Source: JAHRVQ01 sp963976815 (GTDB lineage Bacteria > Pseudomonadota > Gammaproteobacteria > Pseudomonadales > Azotimanducaceae). Taken from it: a stretch of 64,000 nt of DNA. The DNA is taken from positions 372,001 through 436,000 of the forward strand of contig CAXBLU010000002.1 in NCBI GenBank assembly GCA_963976815.1, read 5' to 3'. The position numbers and the translations under genes were made by a program. The notes beneath the pieces were generated by a model. That model worked only from the letters and a program-made list of their open reading frames with translations, ran no database searches and had not been told where the DNA came from. Every line of letters starts with the position of its first letter. Within the stretch, counting starts at the first letter, position 1. Shown here in pieces: positions 1 through 7,352 of this stretch.

Positions 1-1328
1 TAGATATGCTCATCATTTTTTATCCCGATGCTGCGCCGGATTGAAAACACTCCGCCGAGCCAAACGCCAATATAAACCATAGCGACTGAAGCAATATCGA
101 GGTGCGGTAACGCCGGTTGACCCATGCCATACATCGCAAGTAACGCGATACCGAGACAAGATAGTAGAGCGCCAGTGACTAGCCGGGCGACCCCTGGAAC
201 TCGTGAGGAGTTTGAGCCCTGCTGTTCAATAGGTGCTAGAAGTAGTGCGACAGGAATGAGAATCAAAAATAGTACGCTGACCCAGATGATTCGTGTTGCC
301 CACCATATTTCTGAACCTGGGTCCATGTTGATCCCAATACCGCCTAGTAGCCAACAACAAGTTACAAGCAGAATCAGAATCGTGATGTGCCACAGATATA
401 TGGTCATGATCATGCTGTTGATCATGACGACTACTGCCCAGACCTTTAGGTTTGCCAACCATGCCTTTATGGGGCGAGCAATGCTCAGTACTAATCCAAA
501 TTGAGCGACGGCGAGGGCAATCAACGTGACCTTAGGTGGCAAAGTGTTGCTCATATGAGGGTCGGGGGAGCCCACCATCGCAATTGGGTAGGGTCCGAAG
601 GACACCAATAATGAGAGGGCTATCCAACCGAGAATTGAAATCACGATTAACCATGGTGCGCTGGGGAATTGACCGCTGCGCCAGACATATCCTAATTGGT
701 GAACGGTAAGCCAAACCCAGAAGTAGTTGGTCCAGCCGATCCACGTGAATGAGGTATTCAGTGTTATCGCGTCGGTCAGTATGGCCATAGCAGCCAATGC
801 GAAGATCGTATTTACGCCGTACTTCTTAAAGGCATGATGGGTGAGCGGAGCTAGTGCCACTACCATAATGTAAATGGCGAGAAACCAAATTGGGATCAAT
901 GCGGTTTTAGTGATTTGTTGAATGATGTCTGTTGGAACCTGGATAGCAGACATCGCTAAAGCCACGATTGCCCAGCCACCTATGAGTGCCAACAGGGGGA
1001 ATAGTAATCTCTTAAGTCGGCTCGTTAGCCAGTCGGCGTAGCAGATACCTTGTTTCGTAGCACTTTCCAAAGATACTGCGTTAGCGTAACCGCCAACGAT
1101 AAAAAATATGGGCATGACCTGAAAGATCCAGGTCAGCCACTGGGTGCCGGGGCTTGTCTTCAGTAGGTTGGTAGATTCAATTGTTTCACCGGTGAACTCG
1201 AATCCAGCGATCAGCCAGTGACCTATGACGACCATTAGGATGGACAGGGCTCGCAGAAAATCGACGTAACGCTCTCGTTCCGGCGGAGTCTGGGAGGATA
1301 TTTCAAGGGCTTTGTTCCAGATATGCAT
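1..1328 (-). CDS. Membrane acyltransferase, acyltransferase-3 family (partial, C-terminus off the left edge)
   Basis: Family members (OafA/NodX type) transfer acyl groups to extracytoplasmic sugars or other acceptors. The frame begins at an ATG at 1326-1328 and stays open to the window edge, giving about 442 residues. Near the N-terminus are the conserved Arg20, Asp23 and Arg26 (RYVDFLRALS) and the family His37 (GHW). About ten hydrophobic segments follow, with charged loops between them. It runs divergently from the XRE regulator, leaving 115 bp for both promoters. That gap holds a dyad repeated elsewhere in this neighbourhood, so local control by the regulator is possible. The acceptor cannot be told from sequence. 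Family call secure, substrate unknown. Confidence 0.8.
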   Translation of the reverse strand, partial: MHIWNKALEISSQTPPERERYVDFLRALSILMVVIGHWLIAGFEFTGETIESTNLLKTSPGTQWLTWIFQVMPIFFIVGGYANAVSLESATKQGICYADWLTSRLKRLLFPLLALIGGWAIVALAMSAIQVPTDIIQQITKTALIPIWFLAIYIMVVALAPLTHHAFKKYGVNTIFALAAMAILTDAITLNTSFTWIGWTNYFWVWLTVHQLGYVWRSGQFPSAPWLIVISILGWIALSLLVSFGPYPIAMVGSPDPHMSNTLPPKVTLIALAVAQFGLVLSIARPIKAWLANLKVWAVVVMINSMIMTIYLWHITILILLVTCCWLLGGIGINMDPGSEIWWATRIIWVSVLFLILIPVALLLAPIEQQGSNSSRVPGVARLVTGALLSCLGIALLAMYGMGQPALPHLDIASVAMVYIGVWLGGVFSIRRSIGIKNDEHI

Positions 1329-1402
1329 ATTGCGGGGCCTGTCGTGTTGGTATTAATTTAGATTGCCAAACCAGGAGTGTTATTGCACATACAATCATTT
1401 GA

Positions 1403-1419
1403 GTATTAATATCTGATAC
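1403..1419. promoter_or_regulatory. Candidate XRE-regulator operator, copy 1
   Basis: A 17-bp imperfect dyad, GTATTAATATCTGATAC, lies 25 bp before the XRE gene start, in the divergent control region shared with the acyltransferase. A second site at 2609-2625 matches it at 14 of 17 positions. The half-sequence GTATTAAT also occurs at 1350-1357. Position and recurrence suggest the binding site of the adjacent regulator; this is inference. Confidence 0.45.
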
Positions 1420-1443
1420 CTTAACCCTGTAAGGCTCAATACC

Positions 1444-2181
1444 ATGACCCAGACTGAACGTCTCTATGAAGAACTCAAGCGGCTTCTTAAATCCCACGGT
1501 CTGACCTATCGAGATGTGGCGGCGCATTTGGCGGTGTCAAATGCCAGCGTTAAGAGACTGTTCGCTGAACAAACTCTATCTTTGCCTAGAATCGAAGCAA
1601 CTGCAGATTTACTAGGTATGACGTTGGCTGAAATTATCAAATCTGCGGAGGCGCGTGATACGCCGATTGATGAGCTTAGCCAGAACCAGGAGGAGGCGTT
1701 GGTAAGCGACGTCCGATTACTGATGGTGGGCATTTGTGTGACTAACAGATGGAGCTTCGAGACGATTCTTGCTCATTACCAACTCACTGAACATGAGCTT
1801 ATCCAGTTGCTTGCGAAACTCGATAAGCTAAATATCATTGAGCTTTTGCCAAGGAATCACTACCGTTTACGAGTGTCTCGAAACTTTCGCTGGCGAACTA
1901 ATGGTCCGTTACAGAAGTTTTTCTTCCAAACAGTTTTGCAGGATTTCTTCAGTCCGCGCCAAGACGAGAATAAGAGTTACTTTCGTATGTCCTGGGGTTT
2001 GGTGGCGCCGGAAGATATGGAGGAGATCAAGCATCAAATAGATCGGTTGGCGAGTGAATACGTCAGCGTTACAGAGCAATCTCCTTACCATGAAGGTAAG
2101 CAGGCATCGACTTTGTTAATTTCCTTTCGGCGGGATTGGCAACCGTTGGAACTGCGCTCAGCCAAACGTGTTGTTGATTGA
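1444..2181 (+). CDS. XRE/Cro-type helix-turn-helix transcriptional regulator
   Basis: A 245-residue protein with an N-terminal Cro/cI-type HTH at about residues 8-62 (TYRDVAAHLAVSNASVKRLF is a typical helix 2-turn-helix 3). A roughly 180-residue C-terminal part follows, probably for ligand sensing or dimerisation. In that part, residues about 90-145 look like a second winged-helix-like segment (LTEHELIQLLAKLDKLNIIE). The ATG at 1444 has AAGG about 10 bp upstream. Dyads before it and at 2609 suggest autoregulation and control of the VIT-domain remnant or the acyltransferase. The C-terminal domain is not one I can name. DNA-binding role is secure, target genes inferred. Confidence 0.8.
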   Translation: MTQTERLYEELKRLLKSHGLTYRDVAAHLAVSNASVKRLFAEQTLSLPRIEATADLLGMTLAEIIKSAEARDTPIDELSQNQEEALVSDVRLLMVGICVTNRWSFETILAHYQLTEHELIQLLAKLDKLNIIELLPRNHYRLRVSRNFRWRTNGPLQKFFFQTVLQDFFSPRQDENKSYFRMSWGLVAPEDMEEIKHQIDRLASEYVSVTEQSPYHEGKQASTLLISFRRDWQPLELRSAKRVVD

Positions 2182-2193
2182 TGGGACGCATCG

Positions 2194-2487
2194 CTATGAG
2201 TAGCATCCATATTGGGAAGCGCGTCGATAGAGGATAAAGACCGCCTCAATATCCTGGTGGTTCGGATTGTAGAATGTCTGATCAATCGAGGTGATGGCAT
2301 AACCATCTTCGATGACCACATCGACGTGATGCTGACGAATATCTGGTGTCGCGAGGTTTGAGTGCTTTGCCGTCAGTAGCCCCGCCGCGCCAGCCAACTG
2401 CGAGCAGGTTAAAGCTAAAACTGTGAGCATTTGTGCGATGGTGGATCGTCGACGCTTCATTTGAGAAGTTTCATCTTGGGTGGTCAT
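2194..2487 (-). pseudogene. Truncated VIT-domain (inter-alpha-trypsin inhibitor type) protein remnant
   Basis: The gene has a real beginning: GGAGA 8-10 bp before the ATG at 2485-2487, then a signal-peptide-like stretch (LTVLALTCSQLAGA). The start of a VIT domain follows, with VVIEDGYAITSIDQTFYNP and DIEAVF matching the family pattern. The normal continuation (FPVP-x-x-A) degrades into YRRASQYGCYS and a stop after 97 residues. The family, known from marine proteobacterial sortase-target proteins of some 600-700 residues with VIT plus VWA domains, would need hundreds more. What lies beyond is the 3' end of the XRE gene on the other strand, so the rest has been deleted rather than frameshifted. 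Confidence 0.6.
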
Positions 2488-2787
2488 TTTGTCTGTCTCC
2501 CTGGTTGGATTGGTCTCCTGCTGAATGTTGGGCAGGCAGAAGCAATCTAGGAGAAGGGTGTGGTATTGGCTACCAAAAGCGAAATAGCATCACTATATGT
2601 GAGATTTGGTATTATTATTCGATACTAAAGCGGCGGTTGCTCAGACCAGTTGTCGAATCTGATGGGTGTGGGTTTCCGTGAGATCGTGAGTGGCTTGCGG
2701 TTACATGGTGGCCCTTTGAGTTGTGATTAGGGCGCATTGTTGAAGTTACTTATAAATATGTTAAAGACCTATAAGTATAATCAGACG
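2488..2787. other. Non-coding stretch between the VIT remnant and the LytTR gene
   Basis: 300 bp without a convincing gene. It contains the second 17-bp dyad (2609-2625) and a 7-bp inverted repeat, ACTTATA at 2748-2754 and TATAAGT at 2770-2776. The inverted repeat lies just past the stop of the LytTR gene, which ends at 2788 on the minus strand, and could be a weak terminator for it. Confidence 0.4.
2609..2625. promoter_or_regulatory. Candidate XRE-regulator operator, copy 2
   Basis: GTATTATTATTCGATAC, 17 bp, matches the dyad at 1403-1419 at 14 of 17 positions with the same GTAT...ATAC ends. It lies 122 bp upstream of the VIT remnant start on the minus strand, so the regulator may once have controlled that gene. 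Confidence 0.42.
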
Positions 2788-4311
2788 TTATCCTTCCTTT
2801 AGCGTGTCCCTCACGATTGGCATAACTCGGCGGCTGACAGGAATTTCTTCGCCGCCTTTCAGTACTAATATGCCTGCACCAGATAATGATTTGAGTGTTG
2901 AGACGAACTCGAGGTTCACCACATACGATCGGTGCACCTTAAGAAACGTGTTCGGCAAACTGGATTCCAAGCCTTTCAGTGTTCCGCTATATAAAGGAGC
3001 GCGACCATCCAGCAAATGAAGTTCAACATAGTCGCCAGCCGCTTTGCAGTAACTAATCTCTTGGGTTGATATATGAGATATTTCGCCTGCGCCGCTGACG
3101 ACAATTGTGGTGGGGGTGTCTTGCTGCTTTAGCTGGTCGAGCCTGAAGGTCAGCTTTGAGACCCGCTGTTGTTCGTCCATTAAGAGTTTCCGTTCGCGAG
3201 TCAAAGCTCGTGCCTGGGAAGCGAATAGATAGGTTGTCATGGCTGCAATCAACAGGTAATAGGTGATGTTGTGGAACGTGTTTAGAGTAAGCAGCACAAC
3301 GCCGTCAAAGATAATGAATACGCTCAGGTAGCTCACCAATTCCCTCGTGCGTGACTGATAGGTTTCAAAGGCAAGTAGCGCAGTTGCACAGGTTGCTGGT
3401 GCCAGAATCGCAAGTGCAGTTTTGGTGTCGAATGAGGGGGTGAAGATTGTTATCAGCGCTGTTGTGATGCCACCGATCACCATCCAGCGAGCAAAAATTT
3501 GCTCAGCAAACTTCCTTGCGACGAAAGCAAGTAGACAAAGACCAAAACCCATGGATAGCAGCACAATTACGACTAGCCTAAGATCGTGGAGTGGATATGA
3601 ATATGCGTAAATGCCGCGAATAGATTCAGCCGCTAACTGGGCAGAGGCAAGGCCGGCCATTAGCAAAAACAATGACTGCTGCCGAAGTACAAGAAAATAC
3701 AATGTGCCGAGTAAAAGTGCGCCGAGCAGAATCATAGAAAATAGCGTCCGATTCTGAAACAGACTTTGGGGAGATGCATAATCTCCAATACCGACAAAAT
3801 GGATCGGTCGACTCAATTGTAAGAACCCATGGTGAGATGAAAGATGTAGCACAATGTCGTTTGTGGGTTTGAGCAGTGTTGATGGCAAATAGAATACCGC
3901 GTCGATGTTACCGGGGAATTCATCGTCGGCGATGGTGCTGGGTGTGCCGTTTCGGCCCACAAACTGATTGTTCAGATAGGCCTCGCTTGAGGATTTGGCG
4001 AATACAAATAGGCCGAGGGGTGTGGACTCGTCAAGCCAGGCAACCGGTAAGTCGATAGTGGTCTTCAGCCAAATGTCGCGTTGCTGGGGATTAGCGTCGT
4101 AAAACAGGCTTTGTGTACATTCGGGACCAGTAAAATCTGGCATTCCTCCATCAACGCCGCCGGGGCAAGCCACTACCTGACTATGATCCACGGAGACCAT
4201 GCGAGTTTGGGCCTGGACAGGCTGACTGAGGGCCAGTGAGAACAACAAGCATATTCCCCAGCCACAGAATCGAGTTAAGTCACGATGTGAACAAATAGAA
4301 CGGGTGCGCAT
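2788..4311 (-). CDS. Membrane-bound 7TM regulator with C-terminal LytTR DNA-binding domain
   Basis: 507 residues. A signal peptide (about 1-35, ending PVQAQ) precedes a periplasmic beta-rich domain to about residue 185, then seven or eight hydrophobic helices (about 190-365), a short linker helix and a LytTR domain (about 400-505, with HLLDGRAPLYSGTLKGLE and KVHRSYVVNLEFV). This is the 7TMR-DISM layout with the kinase replaced by a DNA-binding domain, so ligand sensing and transcription control would sit in one membrane protein without phosphotransfer. Phased repeats before the gene (4371-4429) fit a LytTR operator. It is divergent from the S33 peptidase, which may be a target. The ligand is unknown. 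Confidence 0.8.
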   Translation of the reverse strand: MRTRSICSHRDLTRFCGWGICLLFSLALSQPVQAQTRMVSVDHSQVVACPGGVDGGMPDFTGPECTQSLFYDANPQQRDIWLKTTIDLPVAWLDESTPLGLFVFAKSSSEAYLNNQFVGRNGTPSTIADDEFPGNIDAVFYLPSTLLKPTNDIVLHLSSHHGFLQLSRPIHFVGIGDYASPQSLFQNRTLFSMILLGALLLGTLYFLVLRQQSLFLLMAGLASAQLAAESIRGIYAYSYPLHDLRLVVIVLLSMGFGLCLLAFVARKFAEQIFARWMVIGGITTALITIFTPSFDTKTALAILAPATCATALLAFETYQSRTRELVSYLSVFIIFDGVVLLTLNTFHNITYYLLIAAMTTYLFASQARALTRERKLLMDEQQRVSKLTFRLDQLKQQDTPTTIVVSGAGEISHISTQEISYCKAAGDYVELHLLDGRAPLYSGTLKGLESSLPNTFLKVHRSYVVNLEFVSTLKSLSGAGILVLKGGEEIPVSRRVMPIVRDTLKEG

Positions 4312-4370
4312 TTAAAGTGTGGTCCTGGGTTCGAGTGGCGGCAGCTAAAAATGATGGAAATGCATGCTGT

Positions 4371-4429
4371 TCACCGAAATATTACAGCCGCTCACCGACG
4401 TGAGCAGTAAATGCAGTGTCTCTCGCCGA
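4371..4429. promoter_or_regulatory. Candidate LytTR operator: phased TCACCGA repeats
   Basis: TCACCGA occurs at 4371-4377 and 4392-4398, and TCGCCGA at 4423-4429. Start-to-start distances are 21 and 31 bp, two and three helical turns. LytTR proteins bind direct repeats of about 9 bp separated by about 12 bp, which gives the same 21-bp period. The site lies between the divergent LytTR gene and the S33 peptidase. Confidence 0.45.
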
Positions 4430-4494
4430 ATATAACATGAACCATTTAGTTTCTAGTGCGCTAATGGGGAAACTTCAATCACAGAAAGAAAGCC

Positions 4495-6060
4495 ATGAAA
4501 CCAAAGAGTGAACGCCGAACATTGGGTGCGATGATTGCATTTTTGCTAGTCCTGATATTCACATCTAGCGCCAGCCTGGCCTTACCTGGCCCCATTGCGA
4601 ATGAGACTGCAATTGTTTTCGAAACGATGGATGGGCAAACGGTTGACGCATTTGAAGGCGTGATTCAGGTGCCAGAAAATCGTGATAACCCCCAGAGCCG
4701 AAAGATCTCAGTCCACTATGTTCGCTTTCCGGCGACAACGGACAAACCAGGTCCACCCATTATCTATTTGGCGGGCGGTCCCGGTGGGTCAGGCATCATG
4801 ACCGCGAAATATCCAAGATTTCGTTTTCCACTGTTTATGGCGCTCCGGGAACATGGTGATGTAATTGCTCTGGATCAGAGGGGCACAGGTGCGGCTTCTT
4901 CATTGCCCAAATGTATTTCCAGTGCGGAGATAGCCCTTAATAGACGATTTACCGATGACAAAATTACAAACTCGCTCGGCGTGGCAGCAAAAGAGTGTGT
5001 TGGCTTTTGGCAGCAACAGGGTATTGATGTGGCGGGCTACAACACTCTTGAAAGTGCACGGGACATTGACGATTTGAGACAGCACCTGGGCGCCAACAGC
5101 GTGACACTTTGGGGAATCTCCTACGGGAGCCATCTTGCGTTGGCGAGCTTAAAGGTGATGGGAAATCACGTGCACAAAATTGTGATTGCCAGTGCCGAGG
5201 GACTAGATCAAACGGTAAAACTTCCCTCTAGAACAGACGCTTATTTCCAGCGCCTGCAGTTAGCAATCAATACCGACGCAGTTGCCAAAGCGTTGTATCC
5301 CGACATTAATGCACTGGTTAAACGCGTACACAAGCACCTGGAGGAGCAGCCGATTTTGTTGCTTGTGCCGGAGGACAACAAAAACCCAACTGAATTTTTG
5401 TTTCAACGTTTTCATATGCAAACCATTGCCTCGGGCATGATCGCGGACCCCCATCGAGGTGTGGCGACGTTGTTAGCGCTATATCGTGGCATAGACGAAA
5501 CCATAGACGAAACCAATGACAAAGCTATTTACAAATCCATGGATTCCGCCAGCTACCCTGATTTGAAAAAGGGTTTGTCTGAAGAAACCGAACAAATGTT
5601 AACTGCGGTGGTGAAACGAGCGGGTCTTTTGGCACGCAGGATCACATTTGATTTGATGCCACTGGCAATGGATGTCGCATCTGGCATTACCGCTGAAAGG
5701 TTAAAGCAAGTTGAGCGGGAGGCAGAAACCTCGCTACTTGGGCTTGCTCTAAATTTCCCGATGCCCCAACTGGCGAATGAGATACCCGATTTAGATCTAG
5801 GTGACGGTTTTCGTGTTCTGCCACGAAGCAATGTCCCTACATTATTGTTATCTGGCTCCCTTGACGGCCGAACTTATATCGAAGGCCAGGCAGAGGCGAC
5901 TGCAGGGCTTTCGAATTTAACGCATGTCACCGTCGTAAATGCTGGACACAATCTGTTTATGTCCTCACCGGAAGTCACGGAAGTCATTCATCAGTTTTTA
6001 CGCGGCGAGGAGATCAATAAAATTGAGATCGTAATTCCGTTACCTGCATTTGCCAGCTAG
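4495..6060 (+). CDS. Secreted alpha/beta-hydrolase, S33 family proline iminopeptidase / tripeptidyl aminopeptidase type
   Basis: 521 residues with an N-terminal signal peptide (hydrophobic 11-30). The oxyanion-hole motif GGPGGSG is at 94-100, the nucleophile elbow GISYG gives Ser209, and the acid and base are probably Asp457 (SGSLDG) and His485 (NAGHNLF). These features and the length fit exported S33 aminopeptidases of the TAP-C type, which trim N-terminal residues from peptides. GAAAGAAAG lies just before the ATG. It is divergent from the LytTR membrane regulator across 183 bp. Exact peptide preference cannot be read from sequence. Confidence 0.8.
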   Translation: MKPKSERRTLGAMIAFLLVLIFTSSASLALPGPIANETAIVFETMDGQTVDAFEGVIQVPENRDNPQSRKISVHYVRFPATTDKPGPPIIYLAGGPGGSGIMTAKYPRFRFPLFMALREHGDVIALDQRGTGAASSLPKCISSAEIALNRRFTDDKITNSLGVAAKECVGFWQQQGIDVAGYNTLESARDIDDLRQHLGANSVTLWGISYGSHLALASLKVMGNHVHKIVIASAEGLDQTVKLPSRTDAYFQRLQLAINTDAVAKALYPDINALVKRVHKHLEEQPILLLVPEDNKNPTEFLFQRFHMQTIASGMIADPHRGVATLLALYRGIDETIDETNDKAIYKSMDSASYPDLKKGLSEETEQMLTAVVKRAGLLARRITFDLMPLAMDVASGITAERLKQVEREAETSLLGLALNFPMPQLANEIPDLDLGDGFRVLPRSNVPTLLLSGSLDGRTYIEGQAEATAGLSNLTHVTVVNAGHNLFMSSPEVTEVIHQFLRGEEINKIEIVIPLPAFAS

Positions 6061-6109
6061 GGTAGCTGGGCTTTCATCGACATTGGTCTGTGTGCTCGCC
6101 TGCCGCGTT

Positions 6110-6901
6110 CTAAAGTTGTTTCTGGTGGACAATTTTTCCATTTTGAAAAACGACTAACTCGTTTTGTAAAAATGGAATCCATAGTTCATCTGATAAGGGT
6201 ACGCTGGCGATCAAGGTGGTGGTCGTCGCTTCACCATCAAGGGTGACGCCGGTCAATTGTTTAGGGTCAACCTCTCGTGTACGTATCAGATAGTGCAATC
6301 CAGGGGGCTCAACCTTCCCATTTAGTTGAGTGCGACGATTGGCAAAAGCGTAGAGGTAGTCGCCATCTGTATAGACAATATTGGCAGGACCAAGCTTTGA
6401 CCAGGTTCCCAATAACAACTCCAGCACAGTAAGTCTCTGGTTAAGGGTAGGTAGTGGTTCCTGGGGCATGGAGTAGATTCGCTCCATCAATTGGCAGAAA
6501 GCCAGCTCAGAATCGGTATCACCTATAGGAGTAAATCGATTTAAGTTGTCGTCAACTTGCCAGTTTTTTAGGTCACCATTGTGGGCAAAGACATGGCGTA
6601 CGCCGTGGCATTCACGACTAAAAGGCTGGGTGTTTTGTAAATTGACGCCGCCCTGGGTTGCCCTGCGAATATGGGATATCACACATTGGCTGTAGTGTTG
6701 GTGGTTAATAAGAAACTCCATCCACTCGCTATAGGCGGCGGGCGCGACTTCTCTAAAAACCTGTGCATAAGGGCTGGCCACAAACGCAAGCCCCCAGCCA
6801 TCACAATGTGGTCCTTTTGCGCAGCCATGTTGTCGAAATTCTTCGAGGGCAAATCTGACCCGGGTTGGCGCGCTGCTGGAAAAGGCGAAAATTTCACACA
6901 T
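6110..6901 (-). CDS. Class II glutamine amidotransferase, YafJ-like
   Basis: 263 residues, close to E. coli YafJ (255). Cys2 directly after the initiator Met is the Ntn nucleophile of class II amidotransferases. The conserved blocks CDGWGLAF, SHIRRATQG and FAHNGDL, which form the glutamine pocket and oxyanion hole, are all present. There is no attached synthetase domain, so it probably hydrolyses a gamma-glutamyl amide or feeds ammonia to an unknown partner. The physiological substrate of this subfamily is not settled. It ends 49 bp past the S33 peptidase, convergent with it. Confidence 0.82.
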   Translation of the reverse strand: MCEIFAFSSSAPTRVRFALEEFRQHGCAKGPHCDGWGLAFVASPYAQVFREVAPAAYSEWMEFLINHQHYSQCVISHIRRATQGGVNLQNTQPFSRECHGVRHVFAHNGDLKNWQVDDNLNRFTPIGDTDSELAFCQLMERIYSMPQEPLPTLNQRLTVLELLLGTWSKLGPANIVYTDGDYLYAFANRRTQLNGKVEPPGLHYLIRTREVDPKQLTGVTLDGEATTTTLIASVPLSDELWIPFLQNELVVFQNGKIVHQKQL

Positions 6902-6957
6902 AAGTTTCTCCAGGCTGCAGTCTAACCAATCTCAAATCAGCTATCTAATTTGCCTGT

Positions 6958-7146
6958 TTATGGTTTTAAACCCGCTTTATCCAGAAGCCACATCATCGGG
7001 CACCAATGGGTTATTCCAGATTGCAGCAAATTGGCCCCGACAAAGGCGGTAAGCCACAGCCAGTTGATATTGTGCGTAATCGCTAATCCGACAGAAGCCA
7101 GTACAACTATCCCGGCAATTAACCGTAGCGCATCGTTGATGTTCAT
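6958..7146 (-). CDS. DUF2892 (YgaP transmembrane-type) small inner-membrane protein
   Basis: 62 residues made of two hydrophobic helices (about 8-26 and 28-47), with the typical NANINDALR-like start and CPMMWLLDKAG end of DUF2892. In YgaP and relatives this domain anchors a rhodanese and appears in sulfide-responsive operons; here it stands alone. Its start faces the RND efflux operon across 206 bp of AT-rich sequence holding phased repeats, so the two are probably co-controlled. Function unproven. Confidence 0.75.
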   Translation of the reverse strand: MNINDALRLIAGIVVLASVGLAITHNINWLWLTAFVGANLLQSGITHWCPMMWLLDKAGLKP

Positions 7147-7181
7147 TTTATTTGCCTGCTTTATGTAGTTGCCCTTATTAT

Positions 7182-7242
7182 ATTAGATAACTATAAATTA
7201 GATAGTAATAATTTAGATGTAAATAAATTATATGTATCTAAT
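7182..7242. promoter_or_regulatory. Reiterated TTAGAT operator with 15-bp period between DUF2892 and RND genes
   Basis: ATTAGATA at 7182-7189 and 7197-7204, and TTTAGATG at 7212-7219, are spaced exactly 15 bp apart. An inverted copy, TATCTAAT, follows at 7235-7242. The block is strongly AT-rich against its surroundings. Such an arrangement in a divergent promoter region suggests cooperative binding of a repressor; no regulator gene is adjacent. ArsR-family BigR-type regulators are a possibility because DUF2892 genes often accompany them. Confidence 0.45.
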
Positions 7243-7352
7243 GTTATGTCTGCTAATATTCCAACCATCGCGGGCCTCCAGGAGATTTTCTGCCGTTGAC
7301 GGATTAAATTGAGGCGTAATCCTTACCTGGCATCACCAAAGATGACTAAGCC

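Noticed and set aside
2433..2681. 82-codon plus frame upstream of the VIT remnant
   Set aside because: Covers the VIT start region antisense and an intergenic stretch; Trp- and Cys-rich with no family resemblance.
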